A DNA stretch of 64,000 nt from Chitinophaga sp. CB10 (GCA_001870995.2 MLAV02000011.1:146996-210995), one strand, 5' to 3'. Shown: positions 7,632-15,887, counted from the first letter of the stretch. Program-made: numbers and translations. The notes: a model not told the origin generated them from the letters alone.

Positions 7632-10081
7632 AAAGGTACGATCACCTTCATACTGATATTCCTTCCCATGTTGTAAATACCGGACCTGCCGTTCGGCGAA
7701 GCGCTGTAGTATTCAAAATATTTCAACCGGTTCAGGCCCGACTGGTAAGCCTTATCGAACAGGTTATCCGCCTGCACGTACAATTCAAACAGCGGCTTGT
7801 CCTGCTTATTTTCAATGGTAGCGCCCACGCCGACGTTTACCAGCGTATAGCCAGGGGTATAGGTTTCCGTGTTATCCACGCCGTAGTAGCGGGACTGCGC
7901 GGCATATACATCCACCCCGCCGCGGATATAGGCCTGGCGGAAGCGCTTCCAGCCGGGCGCCGTGAGCTTCAAATCCGAGCGGATATGCAGGGGCGGTATC
8001 AGCGGCAGGTATTTCGCCAGCCTGCCATATTGGTCAATCAGCTCCCTGTTCCTGTTTTGCCCCTCCGTATAAGCCAGGCTGTTATTCCAGCTAAACCATG
8101 CCCAGCGCCGCGGATGCAGGTTAGCCGTAACTTCTGCGCCAAACAGGCGGGCCTTCGACTGCTGGTAACTGTACGTCACATTGCCCGGCACTATCACCAC
8201 CGGCTCCCCGTTGGCATCGTATAGCCGCGCCTGATAGATATAATGCTGGATGTTATTATTGAACAGTTCCACGCTCAAATCCAGGTCCGGCAGGTAAGCG
8301 AGGAACCCAAGGTCCTGCTGGAAGCTAAACTCCGGCTTAAAGCCGCGGTTGCCCAGGTACACGATGTGCGCGCCCGGATCAAGGCCGTTGGAGCCGATCT
8401 CCGTAATATTAGGCGCACGGTACCCCCTGGCGATATTCCCTTTTATCAACACCCGCCCGCTGAGGTTGTACGTAATCCCGAGGCTCCCCGACATACCCGT
8501 GTAATTGTTGCTGAAGGCAGGAAACTGAAGAACGGCGCCGGCACTATCGTTGGCGCGATGACCAAAACCGGTATTCTTATCTTCCCCCACATAAAAATCA
8601 TCCCACCGGATATGCCGCAGATCATACCGGATACCGCCGGAAACATCCAGCTTCCCGAAAGATTTCCTGGCAAACACAAAGCCGCCGATGTCAAACAACC
8701 GGTAATCAGGGATCGGAAAATCAGTAGCGTCCTTGCTTTTATTCACCTGGTACATCCCGTTTACGCCCACGGAAGTTTCCACCCCGGCCATCGCGGGGAG
8801 ATTGTGGCGCAGGTCGTAATTGAGGGTATTCAACACTACGTATAGCCCTGCCTGTGAGGGGTAAACCGGATGGTTATACTCCCGGCGGATACTCTGCTGG
8901 AACCCCAGCGTACCCGTCAGCTCGCCGCCGCCCAGCCGGAACATGCTGCGGTTATAGAGGCGGTAATGCTGTATGTGCTGGTGCAGGGGGTTCAGGGAGT
9001 AGGTCTTCAGGTCCGCCTCCGGCACAATTGGCCTGTTACGGATATCGTCCTCATCGCCTTCCCTGACCTGCCGGGTAAATTTCCTGGTAAGGGAATCCCG
9101 GCTCCCATCGGGTATTTCCTGGAGGTTGTTGTAGAGCGTGGCCCCGAAATGGGTGTAACCCCATTTTTTATCTAATTGGGTGAGGGCAGATAAATTAGTT
9201 TCGCGGAAGGCAGTACCATACACGTATCCATCCACCGGATTCCGGTAGCTGTGTGCCGTGCGAACGGTGCCGCGCAAGGCATATTTCCAGTCGTTACGTT
9301 GCAGGGAAAAGCCCAGCGAAGATCCAACCAGGCCGTTGTTAGTCTGGTAATCCGTCAGGAAGCTGCCCTGCAGCTTATTTTGCGGGCCTGCCGGCACTTC
9401 CGGGATGATGTTGATCACGCCGGCCAGGGCGTCCGAGCCATAGGTAAGACTGGCGGGGCCTTTCACCACTTCCGCGCGGGATACGCCGTACTGGTCTATT
9501 TCAATACCATGCTCATCGCCCCACTGCTGGCCTTCCTGCCGCAGTCCGTCGTAAAGGGTCAGCACCCTGTTATAGCCCAGCCCGCGGATAAAAGGCTTGG
9601 AGATATTAGGGCCCGTGGTAACGGCGCTGATGCCCGGCACGCCCCGCACGATGGCGTCTATCAGGTTGGTATTCACCTGGGCGACCATCTCCTTCTTTCC
9701 GATAATGGCAACAGGAACGGGATTTTTGCGGGCTACCGTGTTGCGGGAAACGCCGGTCACCACTACTTCGTCCAGGCGGGAGAGGTCCTCAGCAAGCTGC
9801 ACTTCCGGCAGCGTTTCCGCCGTGCCGCTAAAAGTATGGGTAAAAGTTTTAGGCTGATACCCCATCATGGATACCGCCACTTCCCAGGCGCCGGGCTTAA
9901 CGGCGAGTTGGTAATTACCCCCCTTATCGGTAACGGTACCGGTGCGCAGGGCGGGTATGGCAACCGTGGCAAATTGCAGCGGCCTGCCGGCGGCGGTCAC
10001 CCTTCCCTTTACGGTGGCCTGCTGCCCGAATGCCAGTACAGTGAATAATTGCAGGTACAGAACAGTAAAAAATCTTTTCAT
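7628..10081 (-). CDS. TonB-dependent outer-membrane receptor with carboxypeptidase-regulatory N-domain, probable metal-related substrate
   Basis: An 817-residue TonB-dependent transporter. After a signal peptide (to about residue 19, VLAFGQQ) comes a CarboxypepD_reg-like Ig domain (VKGRVTAAGRPLQFATV). A short TonB-box-like linker (LDEVVVTGVSRNT) follows, then a plug domain (VNTNLIDAIVRGVPGISAV, KPFIRGLGYNRVLTLYDG) and a long 22-strand barrel ending with an aromatic C-terminus (KVIVPF). The plug includes the common AEVVKGPASLTYGSDALAG block. It lies directly downstream of a COG0523 metallochaperone-type gene but has its own promoter and a DtxR-type palindrome, so a metal or metallophore substrate is inferred. 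The exact substrate cannot be read from the sequence. Confidence 0.88.
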   Translation of the reverse strand: MKRFFTVLYLQLFTVLAFGQQATVKGRVTAAGRPLQFATVAIPALRTGTVTDKGGNYQLAVKPGAWEVAVSMMGYQPKTFTHTFSGTAETLPEVQLAEDLSRLDEVVVTGVSRNTVARKNPVPVAIIGKKEMVAQVNTNLIDAIVRGVPGISAVTTGPNISKPFIRGLGYNRVLTLYDGLRQEGQQWGDEHGIEIDQYGVSRAEVVKGPASLTYGSDALAGVINIIPEVPAGPQNKLQGSFLTDYQTNNGLVGSSLGFSLQRNDWKYALRGTVRTAHSYRNPVDGYVYGTAFRETNLSALTQLDKKWGYTHFGATLYNNLQEIPDGSRDSLTRKFTRQVREGDEDDIRNRPIVPEADLKTYSLNPLHQHIQHYRLYNRSMFRLGGGELTGTLGFQQSIRREYNHPVYPSQAGLYVVLNTLNYDLRHNLPAMAGVETSVGVNGMYQVNKSKDATDFPIPDYRLFDIGGFVFARKSFGKLDVSGGIRYDLRHIRWDDFYVGEDKNTGFGHRANDSAGAVLQFPAFSNNYTGMSGSLGITYNLSGRVLIKGNIARGYRAPNITEIGSNGLDPGAHIVYLGNRGFKPEFSFQQDLGFLAYLPDLDLSVELFNNNIQHYIYQARLYDANGEPVVIVPGNVTYSYQQSKARLFGAEVTANLHPRRWAWFSWNNSLAYTEGQNRNRELIDQYGRLAKYLPLIPPLHIRSDLKLTAPGWKRFRQAYIRGGVDVYAAQSRYYGVDNTETYTPGYTLVNVGVGATIENKQDKPLFELYVQADNLFDKAYQSGLNRLKYFEYYSASPNGRSGIYNMGRNISMKVIVPF

Positions 10082-10159
10082 CTTCAGGTCCTATTATCAA
10101 TTTTTAAAACAGGGCATTGGATAGTAACAAATGTTTAGACTTCCGAAGCTTATTTTTTA

Positions 10160-10167
10160 CAAAACTA
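10160..10167 (-). promoter_or_regulatory. Probable promoter of the TonB receptor (-7 box)
   Basis: TAGTTTTG on the minus strand fits TAnnTTTG and lies about 80 bases before the receptor ATG. It suggests that the receptor can be transcribed separately from the GTPase-MerC pair upstream. Confidence 0.4.
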
Positions 10168-10199
10168 TAATGAAGAATTTAAATTTGCTTTAATTATTT

Positions 10200-10215
10200 T
10201 TTAGGTCAACCTAAA
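10200..10215. promoter_or_regulatory. DtxR/MntR-like operator palindrome
   Basis: TTTAGGTCAACCTAAA is a perfect palindrome (7-2-7) ending at the base before the GTPase stop codon. It resembles the DtxR-family (IdeR/SirR/MntR) box with TTAGGT and ACCTAA half-sites. It lies upstream of the receptor -7 box, where iron- or manganese-dependent control of the receptor would be possible. No DtxR-type gene is in the window. Confidence 0.45.
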
Positions 10216-11397
10216 TTAATAGATTAAAAAAGGGTCTTTGAAGGGTTTTCCCTGCAGGTAATCCGCCACTTCCTTTTCTGTACAGAGGCAGCTTTCCAGC
10301 TCTTTCACCACCGTATCCCGGTCCATAAACTGCCCGATGATCACCAGTTCGTTATAACGATCGGCAAACCGGGCATCCCAGCGGCCGGTAATCAACTGCA
10401 AGGTTTCCTCATCTACCTGCCAGCGCTGCCGCGGTATGGCGCACCACCAGTAGCCGGCTTTATCCGCCCGCACGGAGCCGCCCGCCTGGCTCCAGTTGAT
10501 AGCCACCTGCGGCCGGGATGCCAGCCAGAAGAGGCCTTTGGAACGTATCACATTACCCGGCCACTGCTGCTGGATGTAATGCCAGAAGCGCTCCGGGTGG
10601 AAAGGCTTGCGGCTGCGGAAGACAAAGGAGGAAATCCCGTATTCCAGCGTTTCCGGCGTATGATCCGCTTCCAGCTCCGCCTGCCAGCCCGCGCTTTGGG
10701 AAGTGCTGTCAAAATCAAAGAGTTTGGTATCCATAATTTCGTGCAAGGGCACGGCGCCGTTAATGGTCCGGATAATCTTTGCATGCGCGTTCAGCTTGCG
10801 GATCATAGCGGACAGGACTCCTAACTTTTCTTCGCTCACCAGGTCGCATTTATTCAGGAGGATCACGTCGGCAAATTCCACCTGGTCGGTCAATAAATTC
10901 ACGAGCGTGCGGCCGTCGTCCTCATCTGTCAAACCCTTGTCCTGCAAGCGTTCCATGCTGCTGAAATCATTCAGGAAATTAAAGGCGTCCACCACCGTCA
11001 CCATGGTATCCAGGCGGCTGACGGCGCTGAGGTCGATCCCATTTGCTTCATCCTGGTAACAGAAAGTTTGCGCGACTGGGATCGGCTCTGAGATGCCCGT
11101 GGATTCGATCAGGAGGTAATCAAACCTGTTTTCCGCGGCCAGTTTTTCCACTTCCTGCAGGAGGTCTTCCCGGAGCGTACAGCAAATGCAGCCGTTGCTG
11201 AGTTCCACCAGCTTTTCTTCCGTCTGATGCAGCACCTGTTGGCTCTTCACCAGTTGCGCGTCTATATTCACTTCGCTCATGTCGTTGACGATTACCGCCA
11301 CTTTCATTCCTTCGCGGTTATGCAGCACGTGATTAAGGACAGTAGTTTTCCCTGCGCCGAGGAAACCACTCAGCACCGTTACCGGTAATTTGTTCAT
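10216..11397 (-). CDS. COG0523/CobW-family zinc-metallochaperone-type GTPase
   Basis: A 393-residue P-loop GTPase of the G3E family. It shows Walker A GFLGAGKTT (11-19), the metal-binding CICC motif (Cys 70, 72, 73, in NGCICCTLREDL), LLIESTGISEP as the switch region, LLNKCDLV as the guanine-specificity motif, and a CobW C-terminal domain from about 260 (FHPERFWHYIQQQWPG). These proteins deliver or buffer metal, often zinc under limitation. The partner here is a MerC-like membrane protein 11 bases upstream, in the same operon, and a palindrome lies at the operon promoter. A zinc role is inferred from the family and the nearby Fur-type regulator; cobalt or nickel cannot be excluded. Confidence 0.88.
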   Translation of the reverse strand: MNKLPVTVLSGFLGAGKTTVLNHVLHNREGMKVAVIVNDMSEVNIDAQLVKSQQVLHQTEEKLVELSNGCICCTLREDLLQEVEKLAAENRFDYLLIESTGISEPIPVAQTFCYQDEANGIDLSAVSRLDTMVTVVDAFNFLNDFSSMERLQDKGLTDEDDGRTLVNLLTDQVEFADVILLNKCDLVSEEKLGVLSAMIRKLNAHAKIIRTINGAVPLHEIMDTKLFDFDSTSQSAGWQAELEADHTPETLEYGISSFVFRSRKPFHPERFWHYIQQQWPGNVIRSKGLFWLASRPQVAINWSQAGGSVRADKAGYWWCAIPRQRWQVDEETLQLITGRWDARFADRYNELVIIGQFMDRDTVVKELESCLCTEKEVADYLQGKPFKDPFLIY

Positions 11398-11408
11398 ATG
11401 TAAGTTTT

Positions 11409-11822
11409 TTAGTTGGCGGTAGTAGCAGATCCGGATGGATGTTTAGGGTGACTGTGGCGGAGGTTGATCCAGTGGGCGGCTACCAGCAGGCCCGCGCCCA
11501 GCGCAATGATCCCTCCTTCGTAAGCATGAAATAATTCAACAAAATGACCCGCTACCAGGCATACAAATCCCAACCCGAAAAGCAGCAGCGGCCATACTTT
11601 CCTATGCCGGTAACGGTAGCCCCGCCCCAGGGCCAGGCAGCCGGCCAGGAAGGAAACCGTGAGCAGACAATATTCCAGGAGCCCATGCCCCGTAAAGTGC
11701 AGCCCCAGTAGGGGCAGCGCAGAGAGGAGCAAAGGCAGCAAAGCACAATGTATGGCGCATAGTACAGAGGCGCTAATACCCAATACATCCAGGTTCAGCC
11801 TGGAAAAAAGTCGGTCTATCAT
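11409..11822 (-). CDS. MerC-domain membrane protein
   Basis: A 137-residue inner-membrane protein with four hydrophobic segments and the MerC signature SVLCAIHCALLPLL near residues 18-35, whose CxxxC pair lies in the first membrane helix. A His-rich tail (NLRHSHPKHP) could bind metal. MerC proteins were first known as mercury importers, but in Bacteroidota the domain is commonly next to COG0523 GTPases and Fur-type regulators, suggesting general metal handling. The first gene of the minus-strand operon, it starts 41 bases from a divergent promoter region that carries a palindrome. Confidence 0.8.
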   Translation of the reverse strand: MIDRLFSRLNLDVLGISASVLCAIHCALLPLLLSALPLLGLHFTGHGLLEYCLLTVSFLAGCLALGRGYRYRHRKVWPLLLFGLGFVCLVAGHFVELFHAYEGGIIALGAGLLVAAHWINLRHSHPKHPSGSATTAN

Positions 11823-11825
11823 CTC

Positions 11826-11861
11826 TTAAATTATTTCTACCCGTTAAATTATTTCTACCCG
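11826..11861. repeat. Perfect tandem duplication of 18 bp in the divergent promoter region
   Basis: The 18-base unit TTAAATTATTTCTACCCG occurs twice back to back (11826-11843 and 11844-11861). It lies in the untranslated leader of the MerC operon, immediately downstream of its -7 box. A recent slippage duplication or a doubled binding site could explain it. Confidence 0.8.
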
Positions 11862-11862
11862 G

Positions 11863-11870
11863 CAAAAATA
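11863..11870 (-). promoter_or_regulatory. Probable promoter of the MerC-GTPase operon (-7 box)
   Basis: TATTTTTG on the minus strand, an exact consensus match, 41 bases before the MerC start. The palindrome at 11880-11894 covers the region from about -20 to -33 of this promoter, a position where a bound repressor would block polymerase. Confidence 0.45.
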
Positions 11871-11873
11871 TAT

Positions 11874-11881
11874 TATTTTTG
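11874..11881 (+). promoter_or_regulatory. Possible divergent plus-strand -7 box
   Basis: TATTTTTG on the plus strand, three bases from the minus-strand box and overlapping the palindrome by two bases. It would produce a leader of about 120 bases before the SCO gene, which also has a nearer box at 11973-11980. It may be partly a coincidence of the A+T-rich sequence. Confidence 0.3.
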
Positions 11882-11894
11882 CAACAGAGTTGCA
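11880..11894. promoter_or_regulatory. Candidate Zur/Fur-family operator palindrome
   Basis: TGCAACAGAGTTGCA is a perfect 6-3-6 palindrome located between the divergent promoters of the MerC-GTPase operon and the SCO-Fur operon. The Fur-family gene two genes away is the obvious candidate regulator. Seen: the symmetry and position. Inferred: the protein that binds it. Confidence 0.5.
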
Positions 11895-11972
11895 TTTTTA
11901 TTTAAAATTTTCAGGTTTTGTTAAAACCAGCAAGGGCAGGAGCGGGATGATGGGCATCTGTCAAGTAAGTGC

Positions 11973-11980
11973 TACCTTTG
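11973..11980 (+). promoter_or_regulatory. Probable promoter of the SCO-Fur operon (-7 box)
   Basis: TACCTTTG matches TAnnTTTG and places the transcript start about 25 bases before the SCO ATG at 12011. Confidence 0.4.
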
Positions 11981-12010
11981 TATATTGAACAAACTTTAGA
12001 AGAAAAGGCT

Positions 12011-12637
12011 ATGTCAAAGAAAACGATAGGTTTGACGATATTCTTTGTGGTATTGAGTATAGTGTTTTTGGGATATGCAGGATATGTCATCAAAGGCGAA
12101 AGGGGTACATTTTTCGGCGTGGAAAAATTACCGGTGCTGGGTTCACCGGGCCACACGGTTCCGGGGTTTTCTTTTACTGACCAGGAGGGCAATACCCGCA
12201 CGCAGCACGATGTAAAAGGCAAAATTTACGTGTCCGAATACTTTTTCACCACCTGCACCGGCATCTGCCCGAAAATGAATGCCAACATGGAAAAGGTGTA
12301 TAAGGAATACAAGGATAAACCGGATTTCCTGATACTTTCCCATACAGTGGACCCTGATCACGACAGCGTACCGGTGCTGAAGACCTATGCAGCCAAACAC
12401 GGGGCCGACAGCAAAAACTGGTGGTTCCTCACCGGGGATAAAAAGCAACTCTACCGGCTGGCGCGCCAGGGTTACCTGGTGGATGACGGCACTCCCGGCG
12501 GCGATGAAGACTTCGTTCATACCCAATGGTTTGCGCTGGTAGACAAGAAGGGGCAGATCCGCGGGCTGTACGAAGGCACCAAAACGCAGGATGTACAAAA
12601 GCTGATCGTTGATATAGACCGATTAATGAAAGAATAA
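12011..12637 (+). CDS. SCO1/SenC/PrrC-family thioredoxin-fold copper protein
   Basis: A 208-residue membrane-anchored periplasmic protein. One hydrophobic helix (about residues 5-26) is followed by a thioredoxin-like fold with the SCO copper-binding CxxxC (TTCTGICPKM, Cys 82 and 86) and a later His in the VDPDHDSVPVL region. SCO proteins deliver copper to the CuA site of cytochrome oxidase or act as thiol-disulfide reductases. The ATG at 12011 is chosen because AGAAAAGG precedes it; an upstream in-frame start at 11969 would overlap the promoter box. It is followed after 11 bases by a Fur-family gene, so copper delivery and metal regulation are probably co-transcribed. Confidence 0.87.
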   Translation: MSKKTIGLTIFFVVLSIVFLGYAGYVIKGERGTFFGVEKLPVLGSPGHTVPGFSFTDQEGNTRTQHDVKGKIYVSEYFFTTCTGICPKMNANMEKVYKEYKDKPDFLILSHTVDPDHDSVPVLKTYAAKHGADSKNWWFLTGDKKQLYRLARQGYLVDDGTPGGDEDFVHTQWFALVDKKGQIRGLYEGTKTQDVQKLIVDIDRLMKE

Positions 12638-12648
12638 AGCTCTTGATT

Positions 12649-13083
12649 ATGGGCACCAAACAGCAAATATCAGAAAGGATCACGGCGCTGCTGAAAGAAA
12701 GTAAGCTGAGCGTGACAGAAACCAGGGTGAAGATCCTGGAGCTGTTCATGAAAAGCAATGGCGCGCTCGAACACAGTGACATTGAAACCCAAACCGGGCA
12801 GTCGTTTGACAGAGTAACGGTGTACCGTACCCTGCAAACTTTTCTAGATAAAGGAATTATTCATAAAATTCCAACAACTGACACATCTGTGCGTTATGCA
12901 GTATGTAAGTCGGAATGCTCGGAGCATGACCATCATGATCATCATGTGCATTTCAAGTGCGAAAGCTGTGGCACCACCACCTGCCTCGATGAAACGAATA
13001 TCCCGGAAATCTCGCTGCCAAAGGGTTATGCAGCGCATAATGTGGAAGTAGTGGTGAGCGGGGTTTGCAAGACTTGTAAATAA
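12649..13083 (+). CDS. Fur-family metalloregulator (Zur candidate)
   Basis: A 144-residue transcriptional regulator. The winged helix spans about residues 10-85, with the recognition segment DRVTVYRTLQTF. A His-rich metal site follows (SEHDHHDHHVHF), then the two structural-zinc Cys pairs, CESCG and the C-terminal CKTC. Length and layout are those of Fur/Zur/PerR. The ATG at 12649 fits the family better than the TTG at 12643. The surrounding genes (COG0523 GTPase, MerC) make zinc the most likely co-repressor, but Fur versus Zur cannot be told from sequence alone. Its stop codon is the first codon of a tandem repeat array. Confidence 0.87.
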   Translation: MGTKQQISERITALLKESKLSVTETRVKILELFMKSNGALEHSDIETQTGQSFDRVTVYRTLQTFLDKGIIHKIPTTDTSVRYAVCKSECSEHDHHDHHVHFKCESCGTTTCLDETNIPEISLPKGYAAHNVEVVVSGVCKTCK

Positions 13084-13369
13084 CCGGATGGGGGTAAATT
13101 TTCTGGTTGGATTTGTAGGTGGAGAATAATGAGATAGGTTTAAGATATAATCCGGTTGGATTGTTTGTGAAGAAATAACCAGATGGGTTTAAGATATTAT
13201 CCGGTTGGATTTGTTTGTGAAGAAATAACCAGATGGGTTTAAGATATTATCCGGTTCAATTTGTTGGTGAAGAAATAACCAGATAGGTTTAAGATATTAT
13301 CCGATTCAATTTGTTTGTGAAAAAGTAACCAGATAAGTCCAAGATATTATCCGATTCAATTTGTTTGTG
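13076..13369. repeat. Tandem repeat array, six copies of about 50 bp
   Basis: Copies begin near 13076, 13122, 13170, 13220, 13270 and 13320. Each contains AATAACCAGAT, GGTTTAAGATATTATCCG and ATTTGTTTGTG with changes; the four rightmost have a period of exactly 50, the first two 46-48. Conservation is best in the third and fourth copies and falls outward. The first copy starts at the fur stop codon (TAACC), so the array is the fur 3' untranslated region. There are no unique spacers, so it is not a CRISPR. No coding potential is seen. Confidence 0.85.
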
Positions 13370-13372
13370 AAA

Positions 13373-13398
13373 AAAGCCGGTCCACATGGACCGGCTTT
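13373..13398 (-). terminator. Rho-independent terminator of the M3 peptidase gene
   Basis: A perfect 11-bp stem (AAAGCCGGTCC and its complement) with loop ACAT, followed on the minus strand by a run of seven T. It lies 16 bases past the peptidase stop and also faces the fur side. Confidence 0.85.
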
Positions 13399-13413
13399 CC
13401 TGCTTTATATGGC

Positions 13414-15135
13414 CTAAAGTTTATCCATTTCCTGTTTTACGAAATCTGCCAGGTCCTTTACATAAGCCGGCGAGAAGTCGAATTTAATACCCGCCGCCTT
13501 GTACAGTTCAGGCAGCGTTTTGGTGCCGCCCAGGCTCAGCGCGGCCACGTAGTTATCCAGCGCCTGCTGCGGGTTTTCCTTGTATTGCTTCCACATGGCG
13601 ATGGCGCCCAGCTGCGCAATACCGTATTCGATATAGTAAAACGGTACTTCGAAGAGGTGGAGCTGCCGCTGCCAGGCCGTTTCGCGAAAAGCTTCCAGGC
13701 CTGACCAATCCACCACGTTAGGGGAAAACTCGTCCTGGATCTCATTCCATTTGGCCGTGCGATCTGCTGCGGTATGGTCCGGATGCTCATATACCCAATG
13801 CTGGAATTTATCGATAATGGCGATCCATGGGAAAATGCTGATGGAGCGCTCGAGTTGCTGGCGTTTGGCGCGGCGGAGTTCCTCCTCGTTGTCGAAGAAG
13901 ATATGCCAGTGGTCCATGGTGAAGAGTTCCATGCTCATACTGGCCACTTCGGCAATTTCCATCGGGTATTCCTTAAAGGCCGCCAGTGGCAGGTTATGCG
14001 CCAGGAAGGAATGTACGGCATGGCCGCCTTCATGCACCATGGTGGTGAGGTCGCGCATCTGGCCGGCGGCATTCATGAAGATGAACGGCACGCCGGTTTC
14101 CGCCAGCGGACAGTTGTAACCGCCGGGGGCTTTGCCTTTGCGGCTTTCCAGGTCCAGGTGTTTCATTTGCTTCATTACCCGGAGGCAGTTGCCAAAGAAA
14201 GGCCCCAGTTCGTCGAAAGTTTTGGTGGCTTTATCCACCAGTTCATCGCCGGTATGGAATGGCTCCAGTGGTTTTACGCCTTCCGGTTCCGCATCGGTAT
14301 CCCAGGGGCGCAGGGTATTCAGTTCCAGCCGGCGGCGCTGGTATTCCAGGATATCCTTCACCAGCGGCACGATATGCGTTTTTACAGCTTCGTGAAACTG
14401 GAAGCAGTCTTCCTTGGTATAGTCGAAACGGCCCAGCTCCACGAACTTATAATCGCGGTAGTTGGCGTAGCCTGCGTTTTTGGCTACCTGGTCGCGTTTG
14501 AGTACCAGTTCGGTATATAATTTATCCAGGGCTTCGCGGTCCTGCAGGCGGCGTTCGCCGGTTTTCATGAACACTTCTTCGCGCAGGGCCCTGTCGCTGC
14601 TTTGCAGGAATTTAGCCGCCTGTTGCAGCGTATATTCCTGGCCGTTAACCGTTACGGTTTGTTTGCCGGAGATGGCGCCGTATTGCTGGGCGGTAACGCT
14701 CAGCTCTGCCTGCAGGGGGATGTTCTCCTCCCGGAAGAGTTTTACCTGCTTTTCTACATTGCGGAGGTAGGTTTTATACAGTTCCTGGTCCAGCTCTTTC
14801 AGGTAAGGGCTGGCCAGCAGCTTTTTATTGATGGCATCTGCATAAGGCTGCATTTTGGGTTGTATTTCCATGCAGAAGAAGGCAAATGCTTCCTCGAGGG
14901 ATTTATCAGTGGTATCGCAGGTCATGCGGATCTGGCGCCAGCAGGCGTCCTCACTGATTACCGCTTCGAGTTCGTTGATATCTTTGAGCCATTTTTCCAG
15001 TTCGGCTACGTTGCTGATGGGGCGTTGCTGCAGTTCATCGTAATAGGGCTGCAGTGCTTCCCAGGTGGTCACTTTAAAATCTTCGGGGAGAAAGTGACGG
15101 GGAGTTTTCTTAATGTCTGCGCTTAAATTCTTCAT
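13414..15135 (-). CDS. M3-family oligoendopeptidase (PepF-like)
   Basis: A 573-residue cytoplasmic zinc peptidase that degrades oligopeptides. The thermolysin-type zinc motif is visible as MVHEGGHAVHSFLAH near residue 365, with the downstream glutamate helix PMEIAEVASMSMELF. No signal peptide is present. Length and motifs fit the M3 oligoendopeptidase F group (M3B) common in Bacteroidota. It is a single gene closed by a strong terminator, and the upstream DUF5606 gene shares its direction about 70 bases away. Confidence 0.9.
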   Translation of the reverse strand: MKNLSADIKKTPRHFLPEDFKVTTWEALQPYYDELQQRPISNVAELEKWLKDINELEAVISEDACWRQIRMTCDTTDKSLEEAFAFFCMEIQPKMQPYADAINKKLLASPYLKELDQELYKTYLRNVEKQVKLFREENIPLQAELSVTAQQYGAISGKQTVTVNGQEYTLQQAAKFLQSSDRALREEVFMKTGERRLQDREALDKLYTELVLKRDQVAKNAGYANYRDYKFVELGRFDYTKEDCFQFHEAVKTHIVPLVKDILEYQRRRLELNTLRPWDTDAEPEGVKPLEPFHTGDELVDKATKTFDELGPFFGNCLRVMKQMKHLDLESRKGKAPGGYNCPLAETGVPFIFMNAAGQMRDLTTMVHEGGHAVHSFLAHNLPLAAFKEYPMEIAEVASMSMELFTMDHWHIFFDNEEELRRAKRQQLERSISIFPWIAIIDKFQHWVYEHPDHTAADRTAKWNEIQDEFSPNVVDWSGLEAFRETAWQRQLHLFEVPFYYIEYGIAQLGAIAMWKQYKENPQQALDNYVAALSLGGTKTLPELYKAAGIKFDFSPAYVKDLADFVKQEMDKL

Positions 15136-15206
15136 CTTACTAAAATAAAAAATTCCAGGCTTCCCGAGGGCAGCCTGGAATAATAGTTATGTTAAAAATC
15201 CGGAGA

Positions 15207-15887
15207 TTACTCTTCGGTTTTCTTTTTGCGTGGTTTAGCGGCTTTTTTAGGCTCTTCACCTTCAGCGGCTTCTTCTTTTTTAGCTTTCGCAGCTTTTTTA
15301 GGTTTTTCTTCACCTGCAGCCTCTTCGCCTTCAGCTTTCGCTGCTTTCTTAGCGCGTGGCTTTTTAGGTTTTTCCTCTTCGGCTACTGCGGTAGCTTCAG
15401 CAGGAGCAGCTGCGGCTGCTTTGGTTTTTTTCTCCTTTGCCGGAGCAGCGGCAACTTCTTCAGCTACTGCTTCTTCAGCGCCTTCTTCTGCCAGAATTTC
15501 TTCAAATTTCAACAGGTTATTGGCTTTCAGGATGGCATACCATTTAACCATTTTTTTCATATCGCTCACATACACCCTGTCTTCATCGAAGTCAGGATAT
15601 ACATTCTTGAAGTAGGCTTTGATAGCATTGTTATCAGCTTTCGCATCCAGTGGAGGGAAGGCTGCAGCTTTTTCGTCCATCGCTTTGAAAACTTCCGCCA
15701 GGTTTACGTTTTCGCCGGTGGTAAAAACTTCAATACTTTCCAGTGGAGTAAAATTATGCACGCGGGAAGACACAAACCTGGTGCTTTTATCTTCCAGTGA
15801 CCTAACGATGGCGCCATCTTGTTTGCTGGCTATTAACTGAAACAAACCGCCCAATCCGGTTACTGCAACAATTTCTCTGTACTGCAT
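15207..15887 (-). CDS. DUF5606-type protein with a long Lys/Ala/Glu-rich histone-like tail
   Basis: A 226-residue protein. Residues 1 to about 125 match a conserved Bacteroidota domain of unknown function (QYREIVAVTGLGGLFQLI, then VSDMKKMVKWYAIL). The rest is low-complexity: an acidic/Ala segment, then repeats of KPKK, KKAAKAK and EEAAEGEE ending KAAKPRKKKTEE, resembling histone H1-like tails. The tail suggests nucleic-acid or polyanion contact, which is inference only. The ATG at 15887 starts the conserved domain; a TTG further upstream would add nineteen residues that do not look conserved. Confidence 0.75.
   Translation of the reverse strand: MQYREIVAVTGLGGLFQLIASKQDGAIVRSLEDKSTRFVSSRVHNFTPLESIEVFTTGENVNLAEVFKAMDEKAAAFPPLDAKADNNAIKAYFKNVYPDFDEDRVYVSDMKKMVKWYAILKANNLLKFEEILAEEGAEEAVAEEVAAAPAKEKKTKAAAAAPAEATAVAEEEKPKKPRAKKAAKAEGEEAAGEEKPKKAAKAKKEEAAEGEEPKKAAKPRKKKTEE

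Noticed and set aside
13076..13369. Regular 50-bp repeats considered as a CRISPR array
   Set aside because: The unit repeats without unique spacers and there are no cas genes, so it is a plain tandem repeat.
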